The notes under the pieces: model-generated
What the model saw: the letters and a program-made list of their open reading frames with translations, nothing else
Told to the model about the DNA's origin: nothing
The model's database searches: none
Part shown: positions 48,780 to 59,995 of the stretch, in pieces
Layout: the number at the start of each line of letters is the position of its first letter
Numbering within the stretch: position 1 is the stretch's first letter
NCBI RefSeq assembly: GCF_002865645.1
Contig: NW_020194555.1
Span: 1,948,288-2,012,287 of the forward strand
Source: Hyaloscypha bicolor E
Taxonomy: Eukaryota; Ascomycota; Leotiomycetes; Helotiales; Hyaloscyphaceae
DNA: 64,000 nucleotides
Reading direction: 5' to 3'
Program-made: the position numbers and the translations under genes

Positions 48780-49980
48780 ATTATTCCTTTCTAGGAATCT
48801 ATTAGCCTAGGCTTCGACGTTTATAGTCTAGCCACGACCCCCTTTTATTTAAGAGAGAAATCTAAGTGCCTTACTATATACTAAGATGCTATTAACTCCG
48901 CCGAGAACACCCCTAGAGCTACCGTATGCTAGTAATAGTAATATAGAGACAAGGGGAGCTCTGGGCAAGGCCGCACTCATAGGTCATATATCTCTGATTA
49001 CAATTAAATATAACTAACTCCCCTATAGCTAACTAATTATACTAGTAACGCCATTACTATATTTATAGCTTAATAAGCTATCTCTAACCTTAGATTTTCT
49101 CTAGGTATTTTCAGGTTATTTATTAATTGCTTAGGTAAAGGACATAATTACATTATATAAAGGGTACTATACTATTAATATTAAAGATATTCCCATGACT
49201 ACTAAACTCTAATTAAGTTACTTATAGAACTCAAATAAGCTTAAATTTCAGTTATAAACTACTTAAAAGGGAATTATTTATATCTTATTTATATAGGACA
49301 GAGTTTGACTAGCAAAGGAATTTAAGAGATCCCTTGTAACTATTAGGCCTTAATAATAAAACTGTACTTCTCAGCTTTGCTTCTAATAAGTGCTACTATC
49401 TCCGGTTAATACGAGATTATAGTTTGGTACGAATTCATATTCTATTATAAGCAAGAAAATAGTAGATATCTAACTATACTATTCTTATCTGCTCTATATT
49501 TCTCCGCAAATAGTCAGGGCAGTAATAAGGAATAATAATAAGGCTCGTTATTAACTAATAGGAGTAGATATCTAGATAATACCTGCCAGAGAAGGTATAA
49601 CCGATATCTTTACTACTAGTTCCGTAGTAAAGGACTTCAAAACTATTAGCTATCTATCCGAAAAGGCTTCGCAAATAGCCCTACCGAACTAACTAACTCT
49701 ATTTATCATTTAGTATTAATGGAATATAGTACCTCCATATATTCTATTAGGTATTAATATATGGGTATAGCTAATTCTCGGGTCGGTAGTATTATATAAT
49801 AGGTACGCCATAAATTAATGTGGTCTTTAATTATCCTAACCTCTCTAATTTATTTCTATAGTATTTGAAATATTTACTTCTATTAGGTTACTTCAAACCC
49901 TTATTAATATTAATAAATAGATATGGATCTAGCCTTAGACTCTCCCTCGTAACGCGTTTAGTATAAGCCTCTTAATACTT
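48780..49980. other. Less AT-rich stretch upstream of the HET relic, no gene recognised
   Basis: Base composition is closer to balanced at 48780-49060 and mixed afterwards. I found no frame that can be assigned; it may be the upstream region or earlier exons of the HET relic. Confidence 0.35.
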
Positions 49981-49989
49981 CCCGTAACG

Positions 49990-50960
49990 AGATTCGAGTT
50001 TTATCTTTCGAGCCTCCCTTAATACCTAATAACTTAAGTAGTCGCCTAGATCGTATTCTGGGTCTATATCTCGATCCCTTATACCTAATACTTAAGTACG
50101 TATCTTTAAATGACTTCAAGCCAGAATATATAATATTTCGTACCGAATGCCTTATATAATAGAGCAGGAGTCAGGTTAATAATGCTTGGTGCGAGCAGTT
50201 TAACTTTAATCTAGGGTTAATATCCTCAGACGTATTCCGCACTATTACTAGGTTCACATGGGGCAACTATATAGTAATTAGTTATATATAGGGAAGCCCA
50301 GAAGATACAAAGACAATTACTATTAATGGGATACCCGTTACTATTAGGGAGAACCTGGCTACTACTTTGAATTGCCTTTAATCTTCTCTTATAAACAAGG
50401 TCTGGATTAATACTATTTGTATTAATTAGAATAATATTAATAAGTATAATACTTAGATCCTAAGAATAAGAGATATCTTTAGCTAGTTACTAGTAGTAAT
50501 AATATAGCTTAGAGAAGATAAAATAGGTAATATAGGCCTAGACTCTTGGGTCGAGACTTTATTTAATAAGCTTTGCCTTTATAATATATTTTTAGAGGCC
50601 TATAGCAAGCAAATATTAGAAGTAGCTTTGGGAATTAATATAAAGATATAGGAATCTAATTATAATTATAATAAGCTAGAAGGCTTCTTTTTCTTAGGAG
50701 ATATCTTATACTTTAATAATAAGTAGTAGGCTAATTTAGATAATAAGAATAAATTTAAATTCTTATATTTTCATAATCTTATTACTATAGTACTTTTTTG
50801 CCTTATTTAGAATCTATACTAGACTTGCCTATAGATAATTCAGGAACTAGCTATTAGTCCAATCCGTTTAATACTTAACTAGGGTAATTTAAGTATATTT
50901 TCTCTTATAATAAAGTATTCGAATTACTCGGCCTATTACCTTAAGTTATATTTAGTAAGA
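49990..50960 (+). pseudogene. HET-domain (heterokaryon incompatibility) pseudogene
   Basis: The plus frame in phase with 50259 shows the three hallmark blocks of fungal HET proteins in order. Block 1 is WGNYIVISYI-stop-GSPEDTKTITINGIP (50259-50340; family LSYxWG and G). Block 2 is KVWINTICINQNN (about 50400-50430; family WIDAxCINQ), then a RIRDIFSQLLVV-like stretch with stops. Block 3 is IIQELAISPIRLIL (about 50840-50880; family W-x-x-Q-E-L). An upstream in-frame stretch, SLNDFKPEYIIFRTE, belongs to the same protein. Stops are TAG/TAA at Trp and Gln positions, as RIP would produce. HET proteins trigger cell death when genetically different hyphae fuse. The C-terminal half was not recognised and may lie in 50960-52000. 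Clearly dead. Confidence 0.8.
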
Positions 50961-53900
50961 TTATAATTAACTATAACTAGGATAAGACAGAACTTATATC
51001 TGAGTTTATTATAGCAATTTCTATTACAAATAAAAATAATAGAAACTTGAAAGAAATAGAAGATATAAAATTATAAAATATAATAAGTAATTCTATATAT
51101 ATCTTATAGGATATATTAGAGAAAGAAAAGAGTCTTATTATAATCGAAAAAATCTTTAAAAATATATGAATTCTTTCTAAAAAAGCTATTATTATAATTA
51201 GTAAATCAGTTAGTAGTAAGTGGCTTCGAATATTTATTTATAAATAAATTAAAGCCCTTAGTAAAAACTAGTAGTAAGACTTTTTATTTATATATAATAT
51301 CTATTTATATAGGAATACTACTAAGTAATATCTCGGGATTTTTTAAATAAACTCTTTATTTACTAAAACTATTAAAGATAGAGAAGTAATCTTTCTAGAA
51401 ATATATTATATTAACTATACTTATAATAATAATATATAGAAGAACTAAAATAAATAAAATTAAATAATATATAATATATATTCTAAGAGATATTAATAAA
51501 GGCAAAGAAATTATAATAACTTATTTAGCCTTTCTTAAAAACTATAAAGCCCGGTAAAAGGCTTTTTAAGAAAAGTTTGATTTTATATATTTGTATTATC
51601 TTTATTTCTTATTACTAGAATAAAGCCAGAAAAGTAATAAGAGATTAGAAGAGATTTATTACTTAAATAATATTATTAACTAATTTGGTATAAAGGGGAT
51701 TTTAATATTCCTATTTCGGATTCTTTACTATTTTAATTAATAAGTATATCTTTATAATAAGTAAGAACGAAAGAATATTAAGTTTATATAGGCCTTTATT
51801 AATACCGCTTAGCTTATTATTATTAATAGTAACTTAGTAAGAGAATACATTTTTATAAAAAGAATAGTATTTGTTTGGAAAATAACCTTTAGTAATAATA
51901 ATATACTAGCTATTAAGTATAGAGCTCTAGTATAAAATCCTTTAAAGTATAAGCTATTTGAAGTCTTAATAAAATAGAAAACAAAAGTAAATAAAGCCTT
52001 ATAGGAACTCGAATTAAGTAACTTCGAAAACTGGCTTTAGAGAAAAGAGAAGCCAAAAGCCCTGGAATAGCTAGTAAATCTATAAAGCCGTATAATATTT
52101 CCCGGGTTTATTAATCTCCTAGATAAGAATAATATTAACTAGGAGTTTTATAAGAGAAGTAATATAGGTATATACTAACTATAATACTATTAGTACTTCT
52201 TTAATAAGATTATAGATTTCGCTTTATTACTTTGTCTATAAATAGAAATTAAGGATATTAATAGTATAATAATTCTATTATATTTCTATATTAATAGCCG
52301 AGGTAGTAAATTAGTACTAAAACAGGTTTAAAAGAGATATATAATTACTATTTTCTATATAAAATACTATATATTTATATTTTATAAGTTTGGTATTTAC
52401 TATAAAAATCCTCAGATAATTAAGATATTTTAAAATTACTAATCTATAGCTTGGTTTATATTCATTAATTAAACGGGACATTATATAGATCTTTTTACTA
52501 TTACTAGATAAGCTACTAGTATTAAATAACCAGGTCTAATAGTTCTTAATAAAGATTAATAATATAAGAATATATTATAAGTATAAAAAGAAAGTAGCCT
52601 CTTTATAATAATATAGCAAGTACTTGTCTTTCTGGTATTATAATAAAGTAAGACTACTATTAAAAATCTTCTTTATATTATATTAACTTTAATATTAATA
52701 TAGGTATAATAAGGCTTGCCAAATAGCTAGCTAGAATAAAAAAGATTATAAGGCTAATTATAAACTTCTTAAGAATCCCGATTTATAAGAATTATTTATT
52801 TTCAAATAAAACGAGTTTAATAACTATATTCGATTTCTTCTTTAAGCTATAAAGAACTCCTAAAATAGTCTGCTTTTAATTATTTAAAAGAGAGCTTAAA
52901 GAGAATTCGATATAACTTTATTTACTAATATTTATAACTTTAGTCTAAACTATTTCCCTTTTATAAAACTACTAGTTATTTATTTAATTACAAGTAATTT
53001 ATTTATTATTTATTATTCTTCTTCTCTTATTTTATTAAGGCAATTTTTTCTCTTTTATATATTTAGAAAAGCGCTTTTTAATATTTTCTGGTAATATATT
53101 TTTTAGAAAAAAATAAGTAATTTATTATATAAATATTAGTATTAGTTATATATTTTAAATAAGTAATTGCTTTTATTTATTATTTCTGCTATAAATAATA
53201 GCCATAATATATAGTTCCTAGATTTATATATAATATATTAATTATACTTATAAATAATTAGAGTTATATTAATATTATTAAGGTCTCCTAATTTATAAGT
53301 CTTCTTAATTAAAGTATTTTTTCTCTTGTTTTTTCTCTTTTTTCTTTTTCTCTTATTATTATATTTAATATTTATATTATTTATTAATACTAAAAAGTAT
53401 TTTACTTAAGTTAGTTTTAATATATTTCTAGTATTAAGCCTAAGGCAATTAAGAATTATTTATTATTCTAGGCCGTATTTTATTAAAGACTCTCTATTCT
53501 AGTTATTATCTTTAAGGACTTTCGTATTAATTACTTATAGGAGTATTAAAGCTAATTCTATACCTATAATTTAATTATATAATAAGGAGCCTAAATTAAT
53601 TCCTTTTAAATTAAGATAATAGGAAGCCGTATTTGAACCCTTAATTATTTTAAAATCTTAATTAAAGAAAGAACTTAATTAAGTAATAGAAGGCCCGAAT
53701 TAATTCCCTTAAATTCAAGTAAAAAGAGCTAGATTTAAATCTCTTTTAGATCTAAAAATAGGCTATAATTTATAAACTTCTTTATAATACTACTTGTTCT
53801 TATAATATATAATTCTGCTTAGTTCTTATTTTTTTATAAGACTAGATAAGGGTTTTATAATTTCAGAAATCATAAAACCCTTACTAGCTTTTAATTAATA

Positions 53901-54480
53901 TTTACCTTTGTGTTTTTATCTTAGAATAAAGAGATATATATTTAAAGGTAATAATAGCTACTTTTACTCTTATATATTTTGCTTTAATTAATATTTAGGT
54001 AATATAAATAATTAAAAAAAAGTCTAGAACCTTATTAATATAATTATATTTATGTTTTCTTATTTAATTATAATATATATATGATTTTATAACCCTTTTC
54101 TTATATAATAAAGGTATTTAGAACTAGTAATATTAAGATAATAAATATAGGAAAAGAATAATTATAAACTAGTAAAAGCTAACTCCTATATTCTATATAT
54201 GAAATACCGGTATATATATATATATAATATAAGTATCTTAGTTATATATTATTAGAATTATAATATTTTATAACTTCTAAAAATATTATTAATAAAAAGC
54301 TCTTATATTATAAAGGTTTAATTTCCAAGTCATATATATACTAATATATATCCTTATTTAAAGGCCAGATTCTTGCTTTTTAAATAATTTCTTTATTAAT
54401 ATATATTATATTTATTATTAAACTCATAAAATTATAATATATATCTTTTATAACTCTTATAATATTACTCCTAAAATAAG
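50961..54480. other. AT-rich DNA downstream of the HET relic
   Basis: The first 1 kb may contain the decayed C-terminus of the HET protein; the rest shows no frame, RNA gene or named repeat. At 53580-53750 a cluster of short repeats of the form cttaattaa / aattaattcc occurs. Confidence 0.35.
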
Positions 54481-54489
54481 TATCTTTAA

Positions 54490-54715
54490 ATATTATAGCT
54501 TATAAAACCTTATAAATCTTGAGAGAATAATCTTAGAATTATAAATATTATAAGAGAATTCTCTTAGGAGAATTTTCCTAGAACCTTATAAATTCTAAGA
54601 AAATACTTTTAAGTTTATAAATATTATAAAAGAATTCTTATAAAAGCCTTAGAATTTTAAGAGAAATTACTTAGGAAATTTCTCTAAGGATTTTTCTCTT
54701 ACTAAAATAAAACTA
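54490..54715. repeat. Internally repetitive, partly palindromic block (taagagaattctctta type)
   Basis: Repeated pieces such as aattataaatattataa(g/a)agaattct and mirror-image gagaattctc / ggaaatttcctt elements make two related units of about 90 bases. Confidence 0.6.
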
Positions 54716-54920
54716 AGTTAATATTTTAATTTTTTAGGTCTAATTATTAATATTAAAAATATCTTTAATAAAATAGATTTAAGTTAATATTTTAATCTTT
54801 TTAGTTAAATTATTAAATATCCGAAATATTTTAATCTAAGATATAAAACTAATAATATTTTAACTTTTTTAGCTAAATTATTAATACTAAAAAATATTTT
54901 GGCCTAAGGCTAGAAATTCG
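54716..54920. repeat. Degenerate tandem repeat, about 70-80 bp unit
   Basis: Three diverged units, each containing taatattttaa(t/c)tttttta(g) followed by taaattattaatatt. Confidence 0.6.
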
Positions 54921-54929
54921 TTTTACTAG

Positions 54930-55305
54930 TACTTCCTAATATTTACTAAATAAATATATTAGGGTCAGGTACCAAATTTTGCTCTATTCCTAATACTAGT
55001 ATTTATTAAGTACTAGTAAAATAAATGCGCTAATATTAATAAGCCACTTTTTACTTCCTTTTAATACTAGTATTAGGTAGCCAAATCTTGCTCTAATCTA
55101 AATACTAGTATTCGTTAAGTACTAGCGAAACGGATATACTAATATTAGAGAGCTAATTTCTATTTCCTTTTTAATACCGGTATTCCTTAAGTACTATTAT
55201 AATAGATATACCAGTATTAAGAAGCCAAATCTTACTCTATTTCCAAATAGATATACTAGTGTTAGGGAGCCGAATTTTGCCTATTCTTAATACTAATACC
55301 TTAGA
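54930..55305. repeat. Degenerate tandem repeat with actagtatt core, about 120 bp unit
   Basis: Three to four units share ccaaatcttgctct, aatactagtatt, cgttaagtactag and gatatactaatatta. Confidence 0.7.
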
Positions 55306-55743
55306 ACCTAACTCGGCCTCTTAAATATAGGACAGGTAACTCCGGAATTATATAAAAATTATAGTATAATGAATTACCTAGTAAGTAAGCTTTTCGAAAC
55401 TCTATTTTAATTTTAGATTTAGAGTACTATAATTATAACTATATTGGTTTGAAATAATATATCTCAAAGTAATTATATCTAAAGTAAGATACCTTAATAT
55501 ATTATAAGATTATATATATACCTTATTTATATTTCAAGCCAAAGTAGTTCGAATTATAATAATATAATTCGAAGTGTTTTGGCTTAAAATATATGAATTT
55601 AGCCTAGTAAAACTTTGAGTAAACTGAAAATCTATATTAAAACCCAAATTACTCTAGCTAGAGATTATTTAAAAGGCCAGGTATTAAGGGATTTATCTTA
55701 ATAAAAACTATTTAAAAATCGAGATAACCCTTACTTATTTTAG

Positions 55744-56113
55744 TTTCTATATATTACTTGGTTTCTATATACTATTTGGTTTTTATATATTATTTGGTTT
55801 CTATATACTACTTGGTTTCTATATAATACTTGGTATTTATATACTTCTTGGTTTTTATATACTTCTTGGTTTCTATATACTACTTGGCTTCTATATACTA
55901 CTTGGTTTCTATATATTATTTGGTTTCTATATATTACTTGGTTTCTATATAATACTTGGTTTTTATATACTACTTGGTTTCTATATAATATTTGGTATTT
56001 ATATATGTTTTGGGTTTTATATATTACTTGGCTTCTATATATTACTTAATATTTATATATTTCTTAGGTTTTATATATTACTTAATTTATATATATTATT
56101 TGGTTTTTATATG
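55744..56113. repeat. 18-bp minisatellite, about 20 copies
   Basis: Head-to-tail units of tttctatatactacttgg with point variants (att, aat or tct in the middle; a few tat or ctt at the start). The unit is a multiple of three and the plus frame is open as FLYTTW-type repeats. Nothing at either side suggests a gene, so coding is unproven. Confidence 0.9.
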
Positions 56114-56930
56114 GCATTTAACGGGAAAGACTTCTTTATATAAGATTTACTTATATAATTAAATAAGTAAAGTAATAAAGTATTAGAATTAAATCTTATA
56201 ATATAGTAAAAGTATATATATATTGAATTTTAGTATATATTTCCTAAGTTATATCCGTTTTATCCCGTAACTATAAGTAACCCACCTTATTTTTATTCTG
56301 CTTTATTATAATACCTCTATAAGATAACTAATAGCAAATGCTTTATCTTAAATACCTCTAATAAATCTACTTCTCAAAATAGTATAATAATAACCTTTTT
56401 GGGACTAGGTATACAAATTCCTAGATATTATCTATTAGTTATAGATTTGATTTATAAATTATATATATTATTTCTGCTATTACTAGCTATTAAGACTCGT
56501 AGTCTATTAACTAGTATATAATAATTTTGTCTTACTAGTAAATAAATAGAGTTATCTCAAATTCAGAATACTTCTCTAACTAATAAGCTTTCCTAATTAA
56601 TATTTTCTTTCTCTTTGCCTTATTATTATTTAGTATAATATTTGCAGAAACTATTATAGAAATAAATAAATACTATTTTATATATAAAATGAAAACCTTA
56701 TTATATAATCTAGTATATATAAATAAGATTATTCTTTTAAAATTAATAGTATTATTAATATTATCTAGATAATTATAATTACAAATTATTTATCTTTAGA
56801 TAATACTATTCAAATATTAACTCCTGGCCTACTATCTATAATTATTATAACCAGGAGTATTATTTTAATAGTAATAACTACCTAATATTCATAATAAGTA
56901 AGGCTTAAAGAATTACGAAACCAGATTAAG
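56114..56930. other. AT-rich DNA before the gene island
   Basis: No frame or repeat of note. Confidence 0.35.
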
Positions 56931-56934
56931 ATCA

Positions 56935-57112
56935 TGTAAATATATAACTCTTGTACCAGGAAATAGTTAGTACAAAAGTTAGTTTAGTACTAAAAGACTT
57001 ATTAGTACTAATATATAGTTGGTGCTATAATCTGATTGGTGCCAAGAAGCTAATAGTGCTATTAAACTACTAGTACAAACCACTTGCTGGTACCACAGAA
57101 ATATTTGTACTA
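56935..57112 (+). repeat. GGTAC/AGTAC-rich repeat on the left side of the gene island
   Basis: Contains about 100 bases (ccaagaagctaatagtgcta ... actagtacaaaccactt) that match 59751-59855 in the same orientation. It has fewer RIP-type changes than the right-hand copy. Confidence 0.7.
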
Positions 57113-57798
57113 GGGAACAGGTAATTCACCAGGGGAATCTCTATATGAGCACTTTTCTTTTCCGTTTTTGGACCTGAGCTACCGCTGCTTTAGCCTGAGC
57201 TGTGGGTGAGCAAAACTAATCCTGGCTGCGCAAATGAGGCGACCTGTTCGGGCTCCTTGACTGCCACTCGAAGGGTTGCCCCTAAGACCCTCTGAGCTAA
57301 GTTTCGCTTCTTATGCCACGATTCCTTAAATGTTCCCATGCGGATCATAACCAGGATACCACGAAGTCTGCCACACTCGTTGTATAGGAAGCGAAATTAA
57401 GCTTTCTGAATGGTGAAGGGGTCAATCCTTTCAGCTAAAATTAGAAGGGGCTGATTCTGGATCCCTGTAATAATGGGCCTCGCCTACCTTGGCTATACCC
57501 TTTACTCGTTAAGTTGATTTTCACACTAATTAAAGTAGAACACGTAAGGCGTAAGGGAGGTTATCCAACACTAATACCGCGCGTGAAGAAAGGCGTTACT
57601 GCTAGAAGAAAGTTCATAGAAAGAGTATTGCCTTGTGCTATCTTATGTGTAGTCATGTGAAAAGCAGGAACGACGTGCTTAGACGCCGGCTTGCCCACAC
57701 TCCGCCAAAGGTTTCAACAGGCGAGGCCACAGCCAATGTGGTAACTTGTCAAGGATTACCCGCTGTATTGCGGCGCAGACTTTTGGGGGCCAAATCAT
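57113..57798. other. GC-balanced upstream region of the membrane-protein gene
   Basis: About 690 bases with near-balanced composition and no convincing coding frame. An 80-codon open stretch at 57633-57875 begins and ends arbitrarily, with no family features. It probably holds the promoter and 5' UTR of the gene at 57899. Confidence 0.45.
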
Positions 57799-57835
57799 AC
57801 TGTAACAATCATTTGGGCCAAATGATTGTTACAGT
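57799..57835. promoter_or_regulatory. Perfect 18-bp-arm palindrome upstream of the gene
   Basis: actgtaacaatcatttgg, one central g, then its exact reverse complement. It ends 63 bases before the ATG at 57899. A partial copy of the half-site core (ccaaatcat) lies just upstream at 57790-57798. It could be a dimeric transcription-factor site or an RNA hairpin in the 5' UTR. I infer a regulatory role from position only. Confidence 0.6.
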
Positions 57836-57898
57836 GTTAAGGGCCCACCTTAAGATCCCTTGCCAAGTCTATTGAAGCCTTTTCATCATCATTTCACG

Positions 57899-58986
57899 AT
57901 GTTTTCTGCTCTTTCTGCGGGGACCATCACCGATTCAACGGTCATCGCAAGCTACAACCGCGGGCCTCTAACAACTATCTTTACACCGCCGTCCTCATGT
58001 CTCTCGACGTTGACCTTTAATGATGGTATGTATTTCGGACATGCCGACACATATTATTACGATTCGTCTTGTTACCCGTCGAGTTACAGCTCGACCTATA
58101 CCATCTTGGCTAATAATGACGATTGGAATCAATACTATTGTTAGTGATCTACACCTAACTTATCTGGTCGTCTTCATAATTGCTTCCTCCAGACAGTCCA
58201 GCTCAATGTCCAGATGCATGGGCTCACGCAACGACCTTCACATCCTATTTCACAAACGCTGCCGACACCCCTTTGGGAGCCGAAGTCCTATTCTCTCTCG
58301 GCCCGGACACTACTGCAGTCCTTTGCTGTCCATCGTAAGCACCTCTGCCATTTCTTACGACTCTCCCTTTCAACTAAAGCTAAAATCCAGCCAGTGGGTA
58401 CGAATACTTTGGAAATGCTGGACATCAATGCATTACGACAGTCTCGACAGGCGCTGAGCTCGTCTACGTCTCCAACCGTGTGTCGGACAATGTTCTCGTG
58501 CTAGGAACCCCCGCCACAACCACAATTACGAGTAGCGCGTACACTGTCTGGGGTGATGGGATACCTGTTTGGTGGCAGAATAGTGATTTAGCGGCCTTCA
58601 CGGAACCTCCGAAGACGATGACTTCAAGTTCTTCAACTATTCCGGCAACGTCCGCAAATACAGCAAGTTCATCGACTGCAACTAGTACTTCCAGCGGTGG
58701 CTCCACACCTACTTCTAGCTTGAAACCAAACTATTCTAGCGGCCTGTCGAGCGGAGCAAAAATTGCCATCAGTGTCACAATTCCGATTGTGGTCATCGCT
58801 GTCATTTTGGGGATATTTTTCTTCTTCCGCAGACGTGGGAAGAGAGGAGCAAAAGCTCGACATGATAATACGGGAGGCGAGGAAAGGAAATACCCAAATG
58901 ATAGGGGAGAGTTGGGGACAGAAGGTGTGCTCTCGGAACTTGAGACTCTTCCTCTGTACCACGAGCTGCCTGCCGGCCAGAAATAA
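57899..58986 (+). CDS. Single-pass membrane protein with Cys-containing ectodomain and Ser/Thr-rich stalk (3 exons, 324 aa)
   Basis: Exons 57899-58139, 58193-58334 and 58395-58986 join in frame to 324 codons plus TAA. Intron 1 (53 bp) has GTTAGT...CAG with a CTAAC branch site at 58155. Intron 2 (60 bp) has GTAAGC...CAG; only the acceptor at 58394 keeps the frame. The predicted protein has ectodomain cysteines at 34, 58, 86, 125, 126 and 140, including LCCPSGYEYFGNAGHQC, a pattern seen in many fungal surface proteins. A Ser/Thr-rich stalk follows at about 201-246, then a transmembrane helix at about 252-272 (IAISVTIPIVVIAVILG), RRRGKRG as stop-transfer and a short acidic tail. No N-terminal signal peptide is evident, so an unseen upstream exon or signal-less insertion is possible. 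Codon use is balanced and I see no RIP stops. The layout resembles cell-surface sensors, but the function is unknown. Confidence 0.85.
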
Positions 58987-59750
58987 GTCGGGCACTCTGC
59001 CACGGATCTGGCCTTATTAATTTCCTTGTCCTCCTTTGAACCTGGATCGTAAGACGCTCCAAACTCGAGTTAGCATGCTCCGACCCAAGTTACTTCGCAA
59101 CAAGCACTCTTTCAACGTCAGCACATAGCACTGAATACTGCATTACATGGTTGAAGCAGACTGGGTCAGCCCAGTTACTTTGTTTAGAGGATAGGAAGTC
59201 GGCATGGGCAGACTATATCGTGTACGTGAGTCAAGTCCTAAGGAGATTCAGCTCTTAGACTTGCAGGTCTCTCCTTTTCTATGGAGTGGAATATAGTTAG
59301 CGCCAGCAATCACTTGCCTATGGAAGTTCAATTGTTCGGGAGTCTTTGCCAAGCGAGCTAGCAACGAAATACAGCGTGACTAATATAGAGTAATTACCGA
59401 CCACAGAAGATGGCCTTATTATAAAAACCAGAAACAGAAGAGCAGTGTTGCAGACCTCATAGGATTCTTATAAAAGAGAGCTTTTATAAAACAACGTTAT
59501 TTATTAAGTCTTTAGAAAAAGCCAAGAACGCTATTTAGCCGAGGTTAAGTAATTAGCCAAGCAATTAGTCGATCAAACGGCCGAATAATTACAAGTAAAG
59601 TTATAATATATAAGTCCTAGCTATATTGCGTCGCATAAATAGGGTAACCAGACCTGAGCCAAAGCTAAGCCGGGCCTGAGGTACCCCGATCAAAAGCGGC
59701 CATAGTCACGTGATTATAGGTATTAGGAAGCAAGAAGATTCCCACGTTGT
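58987..59750. other. Downstream flank of the gene island
   Basis: GC-balanced to about 59450, then AT-rich. The 3' UTR presumably lies in the first part. No second gene is visible; the antisense open stretches over exon 3 are shadows. Confidence 0.45.
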
Positions 59751-59995
59751 AATAGTTGGTACAAATACATAATTGGTACCAAGAAGTTAATAGTATTATT
59801 AAATTACTAGTACAAGCCACTTACTAATACTATAGAACCATTTATACTCCGGAATAATTAATACAAATATATAACTAGTATAAAGAAATAATTAGTACTA
59901 AGAGATTATTAGTATCCTAAAATTACAGGTATAAATAAGATATTAGTACTATAGAACTAATACTAGAAAGAAGTAGTTAGTATAAATAAATAATT
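59751..59995 (+). repeat. GGTAC/AGTAC-rich repeat on the right side of the gene island
   Basis: The first roughly 100 bases match the left repeat. A second, more AT-shifted unit follows (aattaatacaaatatataactagtataaag ...), so this looks like two tandem units of about 105-110 bases. Confidence 0.65.

Noticed and set aside
55744..56113. CRISPR array
   Set aside because: Units are contiguous 18-bp repeats with no unique spacers, and the genome is fungal.
57633..57875. 80-codon plus frame before the gene
   Set aside because: No family features, contains the palindrome, and ends inside the presumed 5' UTR.
57860..57898. Upstream in-frame start of the membrane-protein gene
   Set aside because: The codon at 57860 is TTG, unlikely as a fungal nuclear start; the first ATG is at 57899.
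58389..58390. Alternative acceptor AG for intron 2
   Set aside because: It shifts the frame and leads into SQWVRI and an early stop; the AG at 58393-58394 restores the CCPSGYEYFG reading.
58464..59062. Several antisense frames of 80-108 codons over exon 3
   Set aside because: Shadows of the Ser/Thr-rich coding exon; no conserved motif.
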